In this document: one piece after another, positions 46,557 through 56,780 of the stretch | How positions within the stretch are numbered: position 1 is the first letter of the stretch | Layout of the letters: each line of letters opens with the position of its first letter | From: Profundibacterium mesophilum KAUST100406-0324 | Lineage (GTDB): Bacteria > Pseudomonadota > Alphaproteobacteria > Rhodobacterales > Rhodobacteraceae | Direction: 5' to 3' | Assembly: GCF_009835145.1 (NCBI RefSeq) | Contig: NZ_APKE01000022.1 | Location: 62,001-126,000 of the forward strand | Length of the DNA stretch: 64,000 nt | Notes under the pieces: model-generated | What the model was told of the DNA's origin: nothing | The model's input: only the letters and a program-made list of their open reading frames with translations | The model's database searches: none | Made by a program: the position numbers and the translations under genes

Positions 46557-46819
46557 ACCGCGGGCGCGGCACCCTTGCCAGCCAGGGCTTCGCGCCTTCG
46601 CGCAGGCCCGCGAGCCCGGCTCCCAGAAACGATCGTTGCAAATTGCCCGCAATGTCTCGCTTCACCGGATAATTTGGCGGTTTCAGCCTCAATCTGGTCA
46701 AGTTTGAGGGGCAAAACACCGGCTCAGAACAGCGTTGCGCCTTGCTGGTAGAATGACCGGCCCGCCGACTTTCCGCGACAGCGCAGACGCCTTGCCGACA
46801 ACGAAGGAAGTTTGGGATC

Positions 46820-48067
46820 ATGACGAGCGTTCTTGCACTCCAAGCCGAGCCCGAGACGATACGTGCCTGCACGATCTGCCGCGACGTCCAGAATTTCGAC
46901 CTCCTCATCGAGGACATGGAAACCGAACTCGGCGAGGCCTGGGGTGATCTGAGCTATGCCGATGCGCGCGTCTTCCTGACCCAGCCGGAGGCGGCCGACC
47001 TGGAATTCGTCGCCGTTGCGATGGACGAGGATGACGAGGACAACATCTCCGAGATCGCCGAGCTGATCCGCACCGCGATCTCGCACTCGATCAAGGTCAT
47101 CGTGATCGCCGAGGAAGTCAGCCCGATGGTGCTGCACCAGCTTCTCAAGCTCGGCGCGAGCGAATTTGTCCCCTACCCTTTGCCGGAAGGCGCGCTGCAC
47201 GATGCGGTCGCACGCCTCGCGAAGGCCGCCGAGGAAGCCCCCGGGCCCGAGACATCCGCCGCCAAACCCACCGCGCTCAAGCCGACAGGCGACCGCGAGG
47301 GGGTGGTATTGCCGGTGCAGGGGCTGGCGGGGGGTGTCGGGGCCACGACATTCGCCGTCAACCTCGCATGGGAGCTCGCGACATCCCCCAAGACCGAGGC
47401 GCCCCGTGTCTGCCTGATCGATCTCGACCTGCAGGCCGGCGCGGTGAGCACCTATCTCGACCTGCCGAGGCGCGAGGCGATCTTCGAGCTGCTCTCGGAC
47501 ACCGAATCGATGGACAGCGAGAGCTTCATGCAGGCGCTGCTGAGCTATAATGACAAGCTGCACGTGCTCACCGCCCCGGCGGAGATGCTGCCGCTCGACT
47601 TGATCACCCCCGAGGATATCGAACGTCTGCTGACCATCGCGCGGGCCAATTTCGACTATGTCGTCATCGACATGCCCTCGACGGTCGTCCAATGGACCGA
47701 ATCGGTCCTGAGCGCGGCGCGGGTCTATTTCTCGCTGATCGAGCTCGACATGCGGTCCGCGCAGAATGCCCTCAGGCTGCTGCGGGCTCTCAAGGCCGAG
47801 GATCTCCCCGTCGAGAAGCTGCGCTTCATGCTCAATCGCGGACCGAAATTCGCTGACCTGACCGGCAAGGCGCGGGTCAAGCGCCTCGCCGAGACGCTCG
47901 ACATCGCCATCGACGTGCAGCTTCCCGACGGGGGCCGCCAGGTGACGCAGGGCAATGACCAGGGCACGCCCCTTGCCGAGAGCGCGCGCAAGAACCCGCT
48001 GCGGCGCGAGATCCAGAAGATCGCCCTCTCCGCGCATGAGCTCAACCGCGCCGTCGCCAGCGCCTGA
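46820..48067 (+). CDS. cpaE: Tad pilus ATPase-like localisation protein CpaE/TadZ
   Basis: 415 residues. An N-terminal receiver-like half (to about residue 140, with KVIVIAEEVSPMVLHQLLKLGASEFVPYPL) is joined to a MinD/ParA-like domain with the deviant Walker A GLAGGVGATTFAVNLAW, Walker B CLIDLDLQAGAVSTYLD and FDYVVIDMPSTVVQ. TadZ marks the pole and recruits CpaF. A 263-base gap separates it from the OmpA gene. Confidence 0.95.
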   Translation: MTSVLALQAEPETIRACTICRDVQNFDLLIEDMETELGEAWGDLSYADARVFLTQPEAADLEFVAVAMDEDDEDNISEIAELIRTAISHSIKVIVIAEEVSPMVLHQLLKLGASEFVPYPLPEGALHDAVARLAKAAEEAPGPETSAAKPTALKPTGDREGVVLPVQGLAGGVGATTFAVNLAWELATSPKTEAPRVCLIDLDLQAGAVSTYLDLPRREAIFELLSDTESMDSESFMQALLSYNDKLHVLTAPAEMLPLDLITPEDIERLLTIARANFDYVVIDMPSTVVQWTESVLSAARVYFSLIELDMRSAQNALRLLRALKAEDLPVEKLRFMLNRGPKFADLTGKARVKRLAETLDIAIDVQLPDGGRQVTQGNDQGTPLAESARKNPLRREIQKIALSAHELNRAVASA

Positions 48068-48080
48068 AGGAGACCGGCCC

Positions 48081-49550
<1,470 letters not shown>

Positions 49551-49553
49551 ACC

Positions 49554-50519
49554 ATGCTTAGCGCAGAGCCGCTCATCTACGGATTGATCTTCGTCGCCGT
49601 GATCGTTCTGGTGGAAGGCATCTATCTTACGGTCTTTGGCCGTTCGATCAGCCTCAACAGCCGCGTCAACCGCCGGCTCGAGATGCTCGAGAAGGGCAAG
49701 GGCCGCGAACAGGTGCTCGACCAGCTCCGCAAGGAGATGAGCCAGCACATGAAATCGCAGAGCATCCCGCTCTACTCGATGCTGGCCGTCAAGGCGCAGA
49801 AGGCCAATATTGCCTTCACCCCGGTGCAACTGATCGTCGTGATGGTCATCCTGTCGACGGTCGCCTATCTCGGCCTGACGATCCAGACCGCCGCCTCGGC
49901 GCCGATCCGCATCGTCGTCGCTGCCGCGATGGGCGTGGGCGGGGTCTATGTCTGGATCAATGGCAAGGCCAAGAAGCGCATGGGCCTGATCGAGGAGCAG
50001 CTCCCCGACGCGGTCGAGCTGATGGTGCGCAGTTTGCGCGTGGGCCATCCCTTCTCGAGCGCCATCAACATCGTCGCCAAGGAGGTTCCCGACCCGCTCG
50101 GCAGCGAGATGGGCGTGATCGCGGACGAGGCGGCCTATGGGCGCGAATCGGGCGAGGCGCTCAAGGCGATGGCCGAGCGGCTCGACATGCAGGACCTGCG
50201 CTTTCTCGCTGTGGCCGTGACGATCCAGCAGCAATCGGGCGGCAACCTCGCCGAGGTGCTCGACGGGCTGGCCAAGGTGATCCGCTCGCGCTTCAAGCTC
50301 TTTCGCCGCGTCAAGGCGATCACCGCCGAGGCGAAATGGTCCGGCATGTTCCTGTCGGTCTTCCCGCTGGGCGCGCTGGTGATGATCAACGTGATCTCGC
50401 CCAACTACTACGACGCGGTGAAGGAGACCTCCTACTTCATTCCGGCCTGCCTCGTCGTGGCCGCCTTTCTCGTCATCAACATCGTGGTCATGAAATCCCT
50501 CGTGAACATCAAGGTCTGA
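49554..50519 (+). CDS. tadB: Tad inner-membrane platform protein TadB
   Basis: 321 residues. T2SSF/GspF-type domain with hydrophobic segments at the N-terminus (LIYGLIFVAVIVLVEGIYLTVF), near residues 85-140 and at the C-terminus. The conserved LPDAVELMVRSLRVGHPFSSAI and QSGGNLAEVLDGLAKVIRSR are typical of TadB. Three bases after cpaF. Confidence 0.95.
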   Translation: MLSAEPLIYGLIFVAVIVLVEGIYLTVFGRSISLNSRVNRRLEMLEKGKGREQVLDQLRKEMSQHMKSQSIPLYSMLAVKAQKANIAFTPVQLIVVMVILSTVAYLGLTIQTAASAPIRIVVAAAMGVGGVYVWINGKAKKRMGLIEEQLPDAVELMVRSLRVGHPFSSAINIVAKEVPDPLGSEMGVIADEAAYGRESGEALKAMAERLDMQDLRFLAVAVTIQQQSGGNLAEVLDGLAKVIRSRFKLFRRVKAITAEAKWSGMFLSVFPLGALVMINVISPNYYDAVKETSYFIPACLVVAAFLVINIVVMKSLVNIKV

Positions 50520-50529
50520 GGATCGACAC

Positions 50530-51501
50530 ATGGACCGGATCAATCTTCTGCTCACGGGCCTCCTGGGACCGCTCGGCCCGCTGATCGCGGTGGGCGGGCT
50601 GGGAGTGCTGCTGATCCTGCTGACCCTGCCCTTTCTCTTCAGGCGCCGGCCGGACCCGCTCGACAAGCTGCGCAGCGGCACACGCGCCGCCGCCTCCTCC
50701 ACCGAAGGGCCGGCCCTGCGGATCGGGGGCAAGCACGACAAGCTGGAGAAATATTCGACCTTCCTCGAGCCGCAGAACGCGGAGGAATATTCCGCCAGCC
50801 GCCTCAAGCTCCTGCAGGCCGGCTACCGCTCCAAGAACGCGGTGCGCATCTTCCATTTCATGCAATTCGCGCTCGGCGTCGGGTTCCTCGCCCTCGGCGC
50901 GCTCTATGCCGTGGTCAAGTCCGCCACTTCGGACCCGTCGACCCAAGCCACGATCCTGACCATCCTGATCCCCGGCGTGGTGGGCTACATGGCCCCCAAG
51001 TACTGGGTGACGAAACGCCTGCAGACGCGGCAGGAGGAGATCACCAACGGCTTTCCCGACAGTCTCGACATGATGCTGGTCTGCGTCGAGGCCGGCCAGT
51101 CGCTCGACCAGTCGATCGTCCGCGTCGCGCGCGAGATCCGCTCGGGCTTCCCCGCCCTCGCCGACGAGTACGAGATGGTCGGCAACGAGATCAAGGCGGG
51201 CAAGGAGAAGGTCGCCGTTCTGCGCGACATGTCCGAACGGTGCGGCGTTCCCGATGTGGCAAGCTTCGTCACCGTGCTGATCCAGTCCTCGACCTTCGGC
51301 ACGTCGATCGCCGAGGCGCTGCGGGTCTATGCCTCCGAAATGCGTGACAAACGCGTCATGCGCGCCGAGGAGAAGGCGAACACCTTGCCGACCAAGATGA
51401 CTCTTGCGACAATGATGCTCACCGTTCCGCCTCTTCTGATCATCCTGCTCGGACCCTCGATCTACAATATCGTCGAGACATTGGGCAGCTTCTCCATGTA
51501 G
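50530..51501 (+). CDS. tadC: Tad inner-membrane platform protein TadC
   Basis: 323 residues. Membrane segments at the ends and near residue 115 surround the T2SSF signature FPDSLDMMLVCVEAGQSLDQSIVRVA and SSTFGTSIAEALRVYASEMRDKR. Forms the platform with TadB around the pilus base. Ten bases after tadB. Confidence 0.95.
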   Translation: MDRINLLLTGLLGPLGPLIAVGGLGVLLILLTLPFLFRRRPDPLDKLRSGTRAAASSTEGPALRIGGKHDKLEKYSTFLEPQNAEEYSASRLKLLQAGYRSKNAVRIFHFMQFALGVGFLALGALYAVVKSATSDPSTQATILTILIPGVVGYMAPKYWVTKRLQTRQEEITNGFPDSLDMMLVCVEAGQSLDQSIVRVAREIRSGFPALADEYEMVGNEIKAGKEKVAVLRDMSERCGVPDVASFVTVLIQSSTFGTSIAEALRVYASEMRDKRVMRAEEKANTLPTKMTLATMMLTVPPLLIILLGPSIYNIVETLGSFSM

Positions 51502-51504
51502 GTC

Positions 51505-52053
51505 ATGCCGTTCATCCTCCTGCCCCTGTTGCTGCTGCTGGCCGCCTGCGCCGGGACGCAAGGCACCGCGCGTGGTCCCTACGCGCCCGCCGGCGTGCCG
51601 CGCGGCGAGACGAGCGTCGACGGGCTGATCGTCGGGCACAGGCTGATGGCGGCGGGCGAGGCGGAACTGGCGCTCAAGGCCTACCTGCTGGCCGCCTCGG
51701 AGCACGGCACGACCGTCGATGTGCTCTCGGCGCTGGGATCGGCCAATCTCGCGCTGGGCCGGCTGGGCCAGGCCGAGACGCTGCTGCGCCGCGCGGTGCG
51801 CAGCGATGCCGCCTTCGCCCCCGCCTGGAACAATCTCGGCGTGGTGCTGATGGAGCGCGGCGAGATCGCCGAGGCGGCACGCGTCTTTCGCACCGCCGTC
51901 GCCCTCGATAGTGGCCAAAGTGACGAGATACGCGGAAATCTCTCCCTCGCCCTCGAAAAGAGCGCGACCCCCGACTACCCTGACGCGGACAACGCGAATT
52001 TCGCGCTGGTCCGGCGCGGCACGGGAAGCTACCTGATCCTGCCCCGCGGCTGA
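51505..52053 (+). CDS. TPR lipoprotein, TadD-like (first copy)
   Basis: 182 residues with a short lipoprotein signal (LLPLLLLLAACAG, Cys15) and two to three TPR units (MAAGEAELALKAYLLAASEHG, LGSANLALGRLGQAETLLRRAV, WNNLGVVLMERGEIAEAARVF). TadD-type lipoproteins help assemble the secretin. Three bases after tadC. Confidence 0.88.
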   Translation: MPFILLPLLLLLAACAGTQGTARGPYAPAGVPRGETSVDGLIVGHRLMAAGEAELALKAYLLAASEHGTTVDVLSALGSANLALGRLGQAETLLRRAVRSDAAFAPAWNNLGVVLMERGEIAEAARVFRTAVALDSGQSDEIRGNLSLALEKSATPDYPDADNANFALVRRGTGSYLILPRG

Positions 52054-52092
52054 GACGCCGGCCGGCAACTGCGATGCAAAAGGATGCATGCC

Positions 52093-52953
52093 ATGCGCCA
52101 CCCCCTTATCGCGGCCTGCGCCGGCGCGATGCTGCTGCTCGTCTCGGGCTGCGGCGCGCGCGACAACTCGGCCGAGGCGCGGCGGGCGATCGAGGACGTC
52201 AACGTCATCGATGAGACCAACCTCAACGACATCATGCTCACCGTGGCCGATCCCACGGAGGCCGTGAACTACTTCAAGCGCGCCTCGGCCGCCGCGCCGG
52301 ACCGGCTCGACCTGCAGCGCGGGCTCGCCGCCTCGCTGGTCCGGGCCAAGGCGATCACCGAGGCGACCGGCGCCTGGCAAAGCGTCGCCGCCCATCCGCA
52401 GGCCACGCCCTCCGACAAGGTGCAATATGCCGACGCTCTGATCCGCGCGGGCCGCTGGAACGAGGCCGAGGCGCAGCTCAACGCGATCCCCCCCACCTAC
52501 GAGACCTTCGAGCGCTACAAGCTCGAGGCGATGGTCGCCGACAGCAACAAGCGCTGGGCCAAGGCCGACAGCTTCTACGAGATCGCCGCCAGCCTGACCA
52601 CGCAGCCGGCCGGGGTGATGAACAACTGGGGCTATTCCAAGCTCAGCCGCGGGGATTTCGACGCCGCCGAGCGCCTCTTCGCCGAGGCGATCGGGCATGA
52701 CCGCGATCTCTTCACCGCCAAGAACAACCTCGTGCTGGCCCGCGGCGCCCAGCGCAAATACGACCTGCCCGTCGTGCCGATGAGCCAGACCGAGCAGGCG
52801 CAGCTCATGCATACGCTCGCCCTCGCCGCGATCAAGCAGGGCGACGTGGCGATCGGCAAGGGCCTTTTGCGCAGCGCCGTGGACACGCATCCGCAGCATT
52901 TCGAGGCCGCCGCGCGGAGCCTGGCCGCGCTCGAAGCGAACGTGGCGCGCTAG
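52093..52953 (+). CDS. TPR lipoprotein, TadD-like (second copy)
   Basis: 286 residues with a lipobox (LLLVSGC, Cys20) and repeated TPR-like helical pairs (PTEAVNYFKRASAAAPDRLDLQRGLAASLV, NNWGYSKLSRGDFDAAERLFAEAIG). ATG 52093 was chosen because AAAAGGA lies 8 bases upstream; the ATG at 52084 overlaps that Shine-Dalgarno. It likely acts with the first copy in the periplasm on the outer membrane's inner face. Confidence 0.88.
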   Translation: MRHPLIAACAGAMLLLVSGCGARDNSAEARRAIEDVNVIDETNLNDIMLTVADPTEAVNYFKRASAAAPDRLDLQRGLAASLVRAKAITEATGAWQSVAAHPQATPSDKVQYADALIRAGRWNEAEAQLNAIPPTYETFERYKLEAMVADSNKRWAKADSFYEIAASLTTQPAGVMNNWGYSKLSRGDFDAAERLFAEAIGHDRDLFTAKNNLVLARGAQRKYDLPVVPMSQTEQAQLMHTLALAAIKQGDVAIGKGLLRSAVDTHPQHFEAAARSLAALEANVAR

Positions 52954-52955
52954 GA

Positions 52956-53468
52956 ATGGAGCTCTCACCGGGCGCGGCGCTGGCCTTCGCACTTCCCGCC
53001 CTGCCGATCTGCATCTGGGTGGCGTGGTCGGACATGGCGCGGATGAAGATCCCCAATGCCGCGGTGATCGCCCTTGCGGCGAGTTTCGCCCTGATCGGCC
53101 CCTTCGTTCTCCCCCTGGAGGACTGGGCCTGGCGCTGGACGCATCTGGCCGCCGTGCTGCTGGCCGGTTTCTGCCTCAACCTGGCGGGGGCGCTCGGCGC
53201 GGGGGACGCGAAATTCGCGGCCGCCGCCGCGCCCTTCGTCGCGCCGCAGGACATCCCGGCGGTGATGGTTCTCTTCGCCGCCGTGCTCCTCACCGCCTTC
53301 GCCACCCACCGCGCGGCACGCGCCGTTCCCGCGATCCGGGCCCGCAGCCCCCATTGGGAGAGCTGGAAGCGCAAGGATTTCCCGATGGGGCTCGCGCTGG
53401 GCGGAACGCTTGCCTTCTACCTGCTGCGCGCGGCGATGCCCGGCATGTTCGGCGGAACGATCTCGTAG
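52956..53468 (+). CDS. cpaA: Tad prepilin peptidase CpaA/TadV
   Basis: 170-residue aspartic membrane protease of the A24 family. Both catalytic aspartates are visible: WSDMARMKIPN and the GxGD motif in GALGAGDAKFAA. It lacks the methylase domain, as CpaA does. It would cleave the two Flp pilins. Two bases after the second TPR gene; its 3' end overlaps the convergent membrane-protein gene by 52 bases. Confidence 0.94.
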   Translation: MELSPGAALAFALPALPICIWVAWSDMARMKIPNAAVIALAASFALIGPFVLPLEDWAWRWTHLAAVLLAGFCLNLAGALGAGDAKFAAAAAPFVAPQDIPAVMVLFAAVLLTAFATHRAARAVPAIRARSPHWESWKRKDFPMGLALGGTLAFYLLRAAMPGMFGGTIS

Positions 53469-55069
53469 AGCGTATAGAGCTCGGTCTGCCGCACCGGCAC
53501 GAGCCCATGTCCCTCCTCGGCCATCAGACGCACGATCTCGTCACGGCTGCCCGGATCGATCGGGCAGAGCGGCACCAGGAAATGCGTCGCGTTCTGCACA
53601 CCGGGCAGCCCGCCATAGCGCCAGGGCGCACCGCCTGGCAGCGGGGCGATGCGCTCGGAGAACATCCAGAGGCTTTCGAGAAGGTCGGCGACCACGACCC
53701 GGCTTCCATCGGGCAACGCGGCAGTGTCGAGATCGCGGGCGACCATGTCGAACCATCCCGCAAGCCCGCCCTCCAGGCTGCAGGATGGAAGCGCGGTGCC
53801 CCCGATCGATGGCGGCGGCGAGCGGTCGGCGCGGGCGCGCAGCGCCGCGAGCTGTGCGATACCCTGCTCGCCGGCATGCAGCAGGTTGACCCGGCTCGCG
53901 CGCTCGGTCTCCATCAAGAGATCGCCGTGCCGCCCGCCGCGCGGCAGAAGCGGCACGTAATCCGCGCGGTCCTCGGCCAGATGCCGCACCGGGCTGAGCG
54001 CGAGATTGACCAGGTAGGGCGCTCCCAGGCCCGCAAGCACCAGGGCGGCCACGAGCACGCCAGTCCGCGCGGCGTCTCCCCCTTTCGCCGCGCCACCTCC
54101 CGCCGGCAGCAGCCCGAGCAGAAGCAGGCCCACGGGGGCGAACCAGAGCGGATCGTTCCCGAAATTCTGGAAGGTGATGTAGACCAGCCCACCCAGCATC
54201 AGCAAAAGACCGAGCCCCTCGACCGCGCGCCCGCCGCGGCGCAGGCAGATCACCGCCGCCAGCATCGCCACATGCCCCACGAGATAGGCCGGACCCGTCA
54301 GCACCTGCGCCAGCGACAGGCCCGGATAGGCGCGGGTCTGCGATCGGGCCGTGTCGAGGAGATCGCCGAAATAGCCCGGCCAGAACCCGGCGCCCACGCC
54401 CAGCGTGAAAACCCCCAGGCAAGCGATGGCGAGGCCCGCGGCGATGGCCATCACCCCGAAATCGCGCCGCAGCGCCAGGAGGACAAGCACGGCGGGCAGC
54501 AGCCCCACCACATAGGTGACCTTGATCAGCGCCAGCGCGGCCAGCGGCAAGCCGATACCTGCCCCGTCCCCGAGCGCGTTGCGGCGGATCGGCGGCACCA
54601 GCGCCGTGCCCAGGGCAATGAAGCCCAGCGCCCAGGCCCAGCGGTTGTAATGCATGGAGATCGACAGCCCCGGATCGGTGCCCCCATGCACGAGAGACAG
54701 GATCAACACCGCCGGCAGGGCGGCGAATGCCGCGGCGCCAAGCCCCCCGAAGCGCCGTGCCCCGATGCCGGCCGCAAGGGGCACGCACAAAAGCGCCAGC
54801 GCGATCTGCGCGATCACGAAGGCCTTGCCGATGCCAAGCCCAACCGACATCGCCAGCGCGATGGGCCAGATCGCCAGGGGGCCGATCGGGGTCATGAAAT
54901 CGGCGTGTGGCCGCTCGCCGCGCTCCATCCTGAGAGCCAGTTCGACGAGATGGATGACATCGCCTTCGTAGCGGTTCACCCGCAGACCATCCGCCAGAAG
55001 GGCAAGCCCGCCCAGAATGACGAGCACCGCCAGACCGGCACCCGTCGCCTTTGCACGACTTGCCATCAT
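53417..55069 (-). CDS. Polytopic membrane protein, glycosyltransferase-like, function unknown
   Basis: 550 residues with about ten hydrophobic segments in the first 390 residues and a soluble C-terminal 150. The early YEGDVIHLVELALRMERGERPHADFMTPIGPLA segment, with acidic residues before a membrane helix, recalls GT-C/ArnT-type glycosyltransferases of the bacterial inner membrane, but I do not recognise a defined family. Start at the MMASRAKATG pair (55069). Convergent with cpaA. It could decorate a surface polymer or the pilus; this is conjecture. Confidence 0.75.
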   Translation of the reverse strand: MMASRAKATGAGLAVLVILGGLALLADGLRVNRYEGDVIHLVELALRMERGERPHADFMTPIGPLAIWPIALAMSVGLGIGKAFVIAQIALALLCVPLAAGIGARRFGGLGAAAFAALPAVLILSLVHGGTDPGLSISMHYNRWAWALGFIALGTALVPPIRRNALGDGAGIGLPLAALALIKVTYVVGLLPAVLVLLALRRDFGVMAIAAGLAIACLGVFTLGVGAGFWPGYFGDLLDTARSQTRAYPGLSLAQVLTGPAYLVGHVAMLAAVICLRRGGRAVEGLGLLLMLGGLVYITFQNFGNDPLWFAPVGLLLLGLLPAGGGAAKGGDAARTGVLVAALVLAGLGAPYLVNLALSPVRHLAEDRADYVPLLPRGGRHGDLLMETERASRVNLLHAGEQGIAQLAALRARADRSPPPSIGGTALPSCSLEGGLAGWFDMVARDLDTAALPDGSRVVVADLLESLWMFSERIAPLPGGAPWRYGGLPGVQNATHFLVPLCPIDPGSRDEIVRLMAEEGHGLVPVRQTELYTLYEIVPPNMPGIAARSR

Positions 55070-55239
55070 CACACCCCGCTTCGCGCCAAATCTTGGCCAC
55101 AATACGGGATCACTTTCGCCCCTGAACAGTGAAGCACCGATGAACCGGGGCAAAAACCTCTCGCGCGGCGCTGCCGCCACGCAAGCGGGCAGGCAGGCAG
55201 ACGCGTTTCAGGCAGCGCGCGGCAGAGCGAGTGACAGGC

Positions 55240-56613
55240 ATGACCATGCAAGGCAACGCGGCCAGGCAGCAGCCGCTTCCCAAGACCCTCCCCACGGACC
55301 GGCGCATGCAGGGCCAGACCGCGGGCGTGGTCGCGCCACCCATCCCCAAGACCCTCGCGGCGATGAAACTGCCGCCCGTCATGATGCGCGACATCGTTCT
55401 CAAGACGATGTTCCGCATGAATGTCGAGCATGTCTCCGAGCTTGCCGCGACGATCTGCCTGCCGATGCAGATCACGCAGGAGCTGGTCGATGCAGCCCGG
55501 CAGCAGGGCCTGATCGAGGCGACGGGCACCTTGCATGCGACATCGGCCTCGGAGATGGGCTACAGGCTGAGCGAGACGGGAAAGGCCCGCGCGCTCGATG
55601 CCCTCTCGCAGTCGGAATATTACGGCGCGATGCCCGTGCCCCTCTCGGTCTACCGCGAGCAGGTCGCGCGCCAGTCGATCCGCAACATCCGCATATCCCG
55701 CAGCCAGCTGACCGGCGCGATGGGGCATCTGGTCCTGCCGGACGACCTTCTGGACAATCTCGGCCCCGCCGTCGGCGCCGGCCGGTCGATCCTGATGTAC
55801 GGCCCCCCGGGCAACGGCAAATCATCCATCTCCAACGGCATCCGCGATGCGATCGGCGACCGCATCTACGTGCCGCGCGCGATCGAGTATTCGGGCCAGG
55901 TGATCACCGTCTACGACCCGATCGTGCACACTGCCGCGACCGGCGCCGACAGCGATCCGTCGGCCCTGCGCCGTCGCACCCGCTTCGACACGCGCTACGT
56001 CCATTGCGAGCGGCCGACGGTCGTGACCGGCGGCGAGCTGACGCTCGACATGCTCGACCTGGTCTACAACCCCACCGCCAAGACCTACCAGGCGCCGTTG
56101 CAGCTCAAGGCGACGGGCGGCATCTTCATCGTCGACGACCTCGGCCGGCAGGCCGACCCGCCGCAGGCTCTGATCAACCGCTGGATCGTGCCGCTCGAGG
56201 AATCGCGCGACATCCTTGCCCTGCAATCGGGCGAGAAGTTCACCGTGCCCTTCGACACGCTGGTGATCTTCTCGACGAACTTTCACCCCAACAAGATCTT
56301 CGACCAGGCGGCCCTGCGCCGTATCTTCTTCAAGATCAAGATCGACGGCCCGAACCAGAAAGACTTCCTCCGGATCTTCTCGCTCGTCGCGCAGAAGCGC
56401 AAGATGCCCCTCGACGAGGCCTCCCTCGTGCACCTGATGAAGCAGAAATACCCGCAGATCGACAACATCTACGCCAATTATCAACCGATCTTCCTGATCG
56501 ACCAGATGATCTCCATCTGCGAATTCGAGGGAAAGCCCTATCACATGACACCCGAGCTCATCGACCGGGCCTGGGCAAACATGTTCGTCGCGGAGGAGGA
56601 CATCGTCCGCTGA
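55240..56613 (+). CDS. AAA-type ATPase at the end of the Tad locus
   Basis: 457 residues. A winged-helix-like N-terminal region (MRDIVLKTMFRMNVEHVSELAATICLP, then GLIEATG and RLSETGKARAL) is followed by an AAA core: Walker A GPPGNGKSS (from about residue 188), Walker B IFIVDDLGRQ with Asp-Asp instead of Asp-Glu, and sensor 1 VIFSTNFHP. No membrane segment. The Tad operon ends with cpaA; this gene lies past one opposite-strand gene. ATG 55240 is chosen, GTG 55231 and ATG 55246 being alternatives. Confidence 0.88.
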   Translation: MTMQGNAARQQPLPKTLPTDRRMQGQTAGVVAPPIPKTLAAMKLPPVMMRDIVLKTMFRMNVEHVSELAATICLPMQITQELVDAARQQGLIEATGTLHATSASEMGYRLSETGKARALDALSQSEYYGAMPVPLSVYREQVARQSIRNIRISRSQLTGAMGHLVLPDDLLDNLGPAVGAGRSILMYGPPGNGKSSISNGIRDAIGDRIYVPRAIEYSGQVITVYDPIVHTAATGADSDPSALRRRTRFDTRYVHCERPTVVTGGELTLDMLDLVYNPTAKTYQAPLQLKATGGIFIVDDLGRQADPPQALINRWIVPLEESRDILALQSGEKFTVPFDTLVIFSTNFHPNKIFDQAALRRIFFKIKIDGPNQKDFLRIFSLVAQKRKMPLDEASLVHLMKQKYPQIDNIYANYQPIFLIDQMISICEFEGKPYHMTPELIDRAWANMFVAEEDIVR

Positions 56614-56780
56614 CAGGCGCCTCGCGCCATTCGGCTCCGGCACCTGCATCTTCATCTTCGCGGCAAATACCTCCGCCGGAGGCATCCCCTCCGGCCGCTG
56701 GCGCCGTCTTCCGGGCGGGCGCCGCCGCATGCGGCAAGGCGGCACGGGAAATCGGTGACCGCATGCCCTATCTGAGGGGG

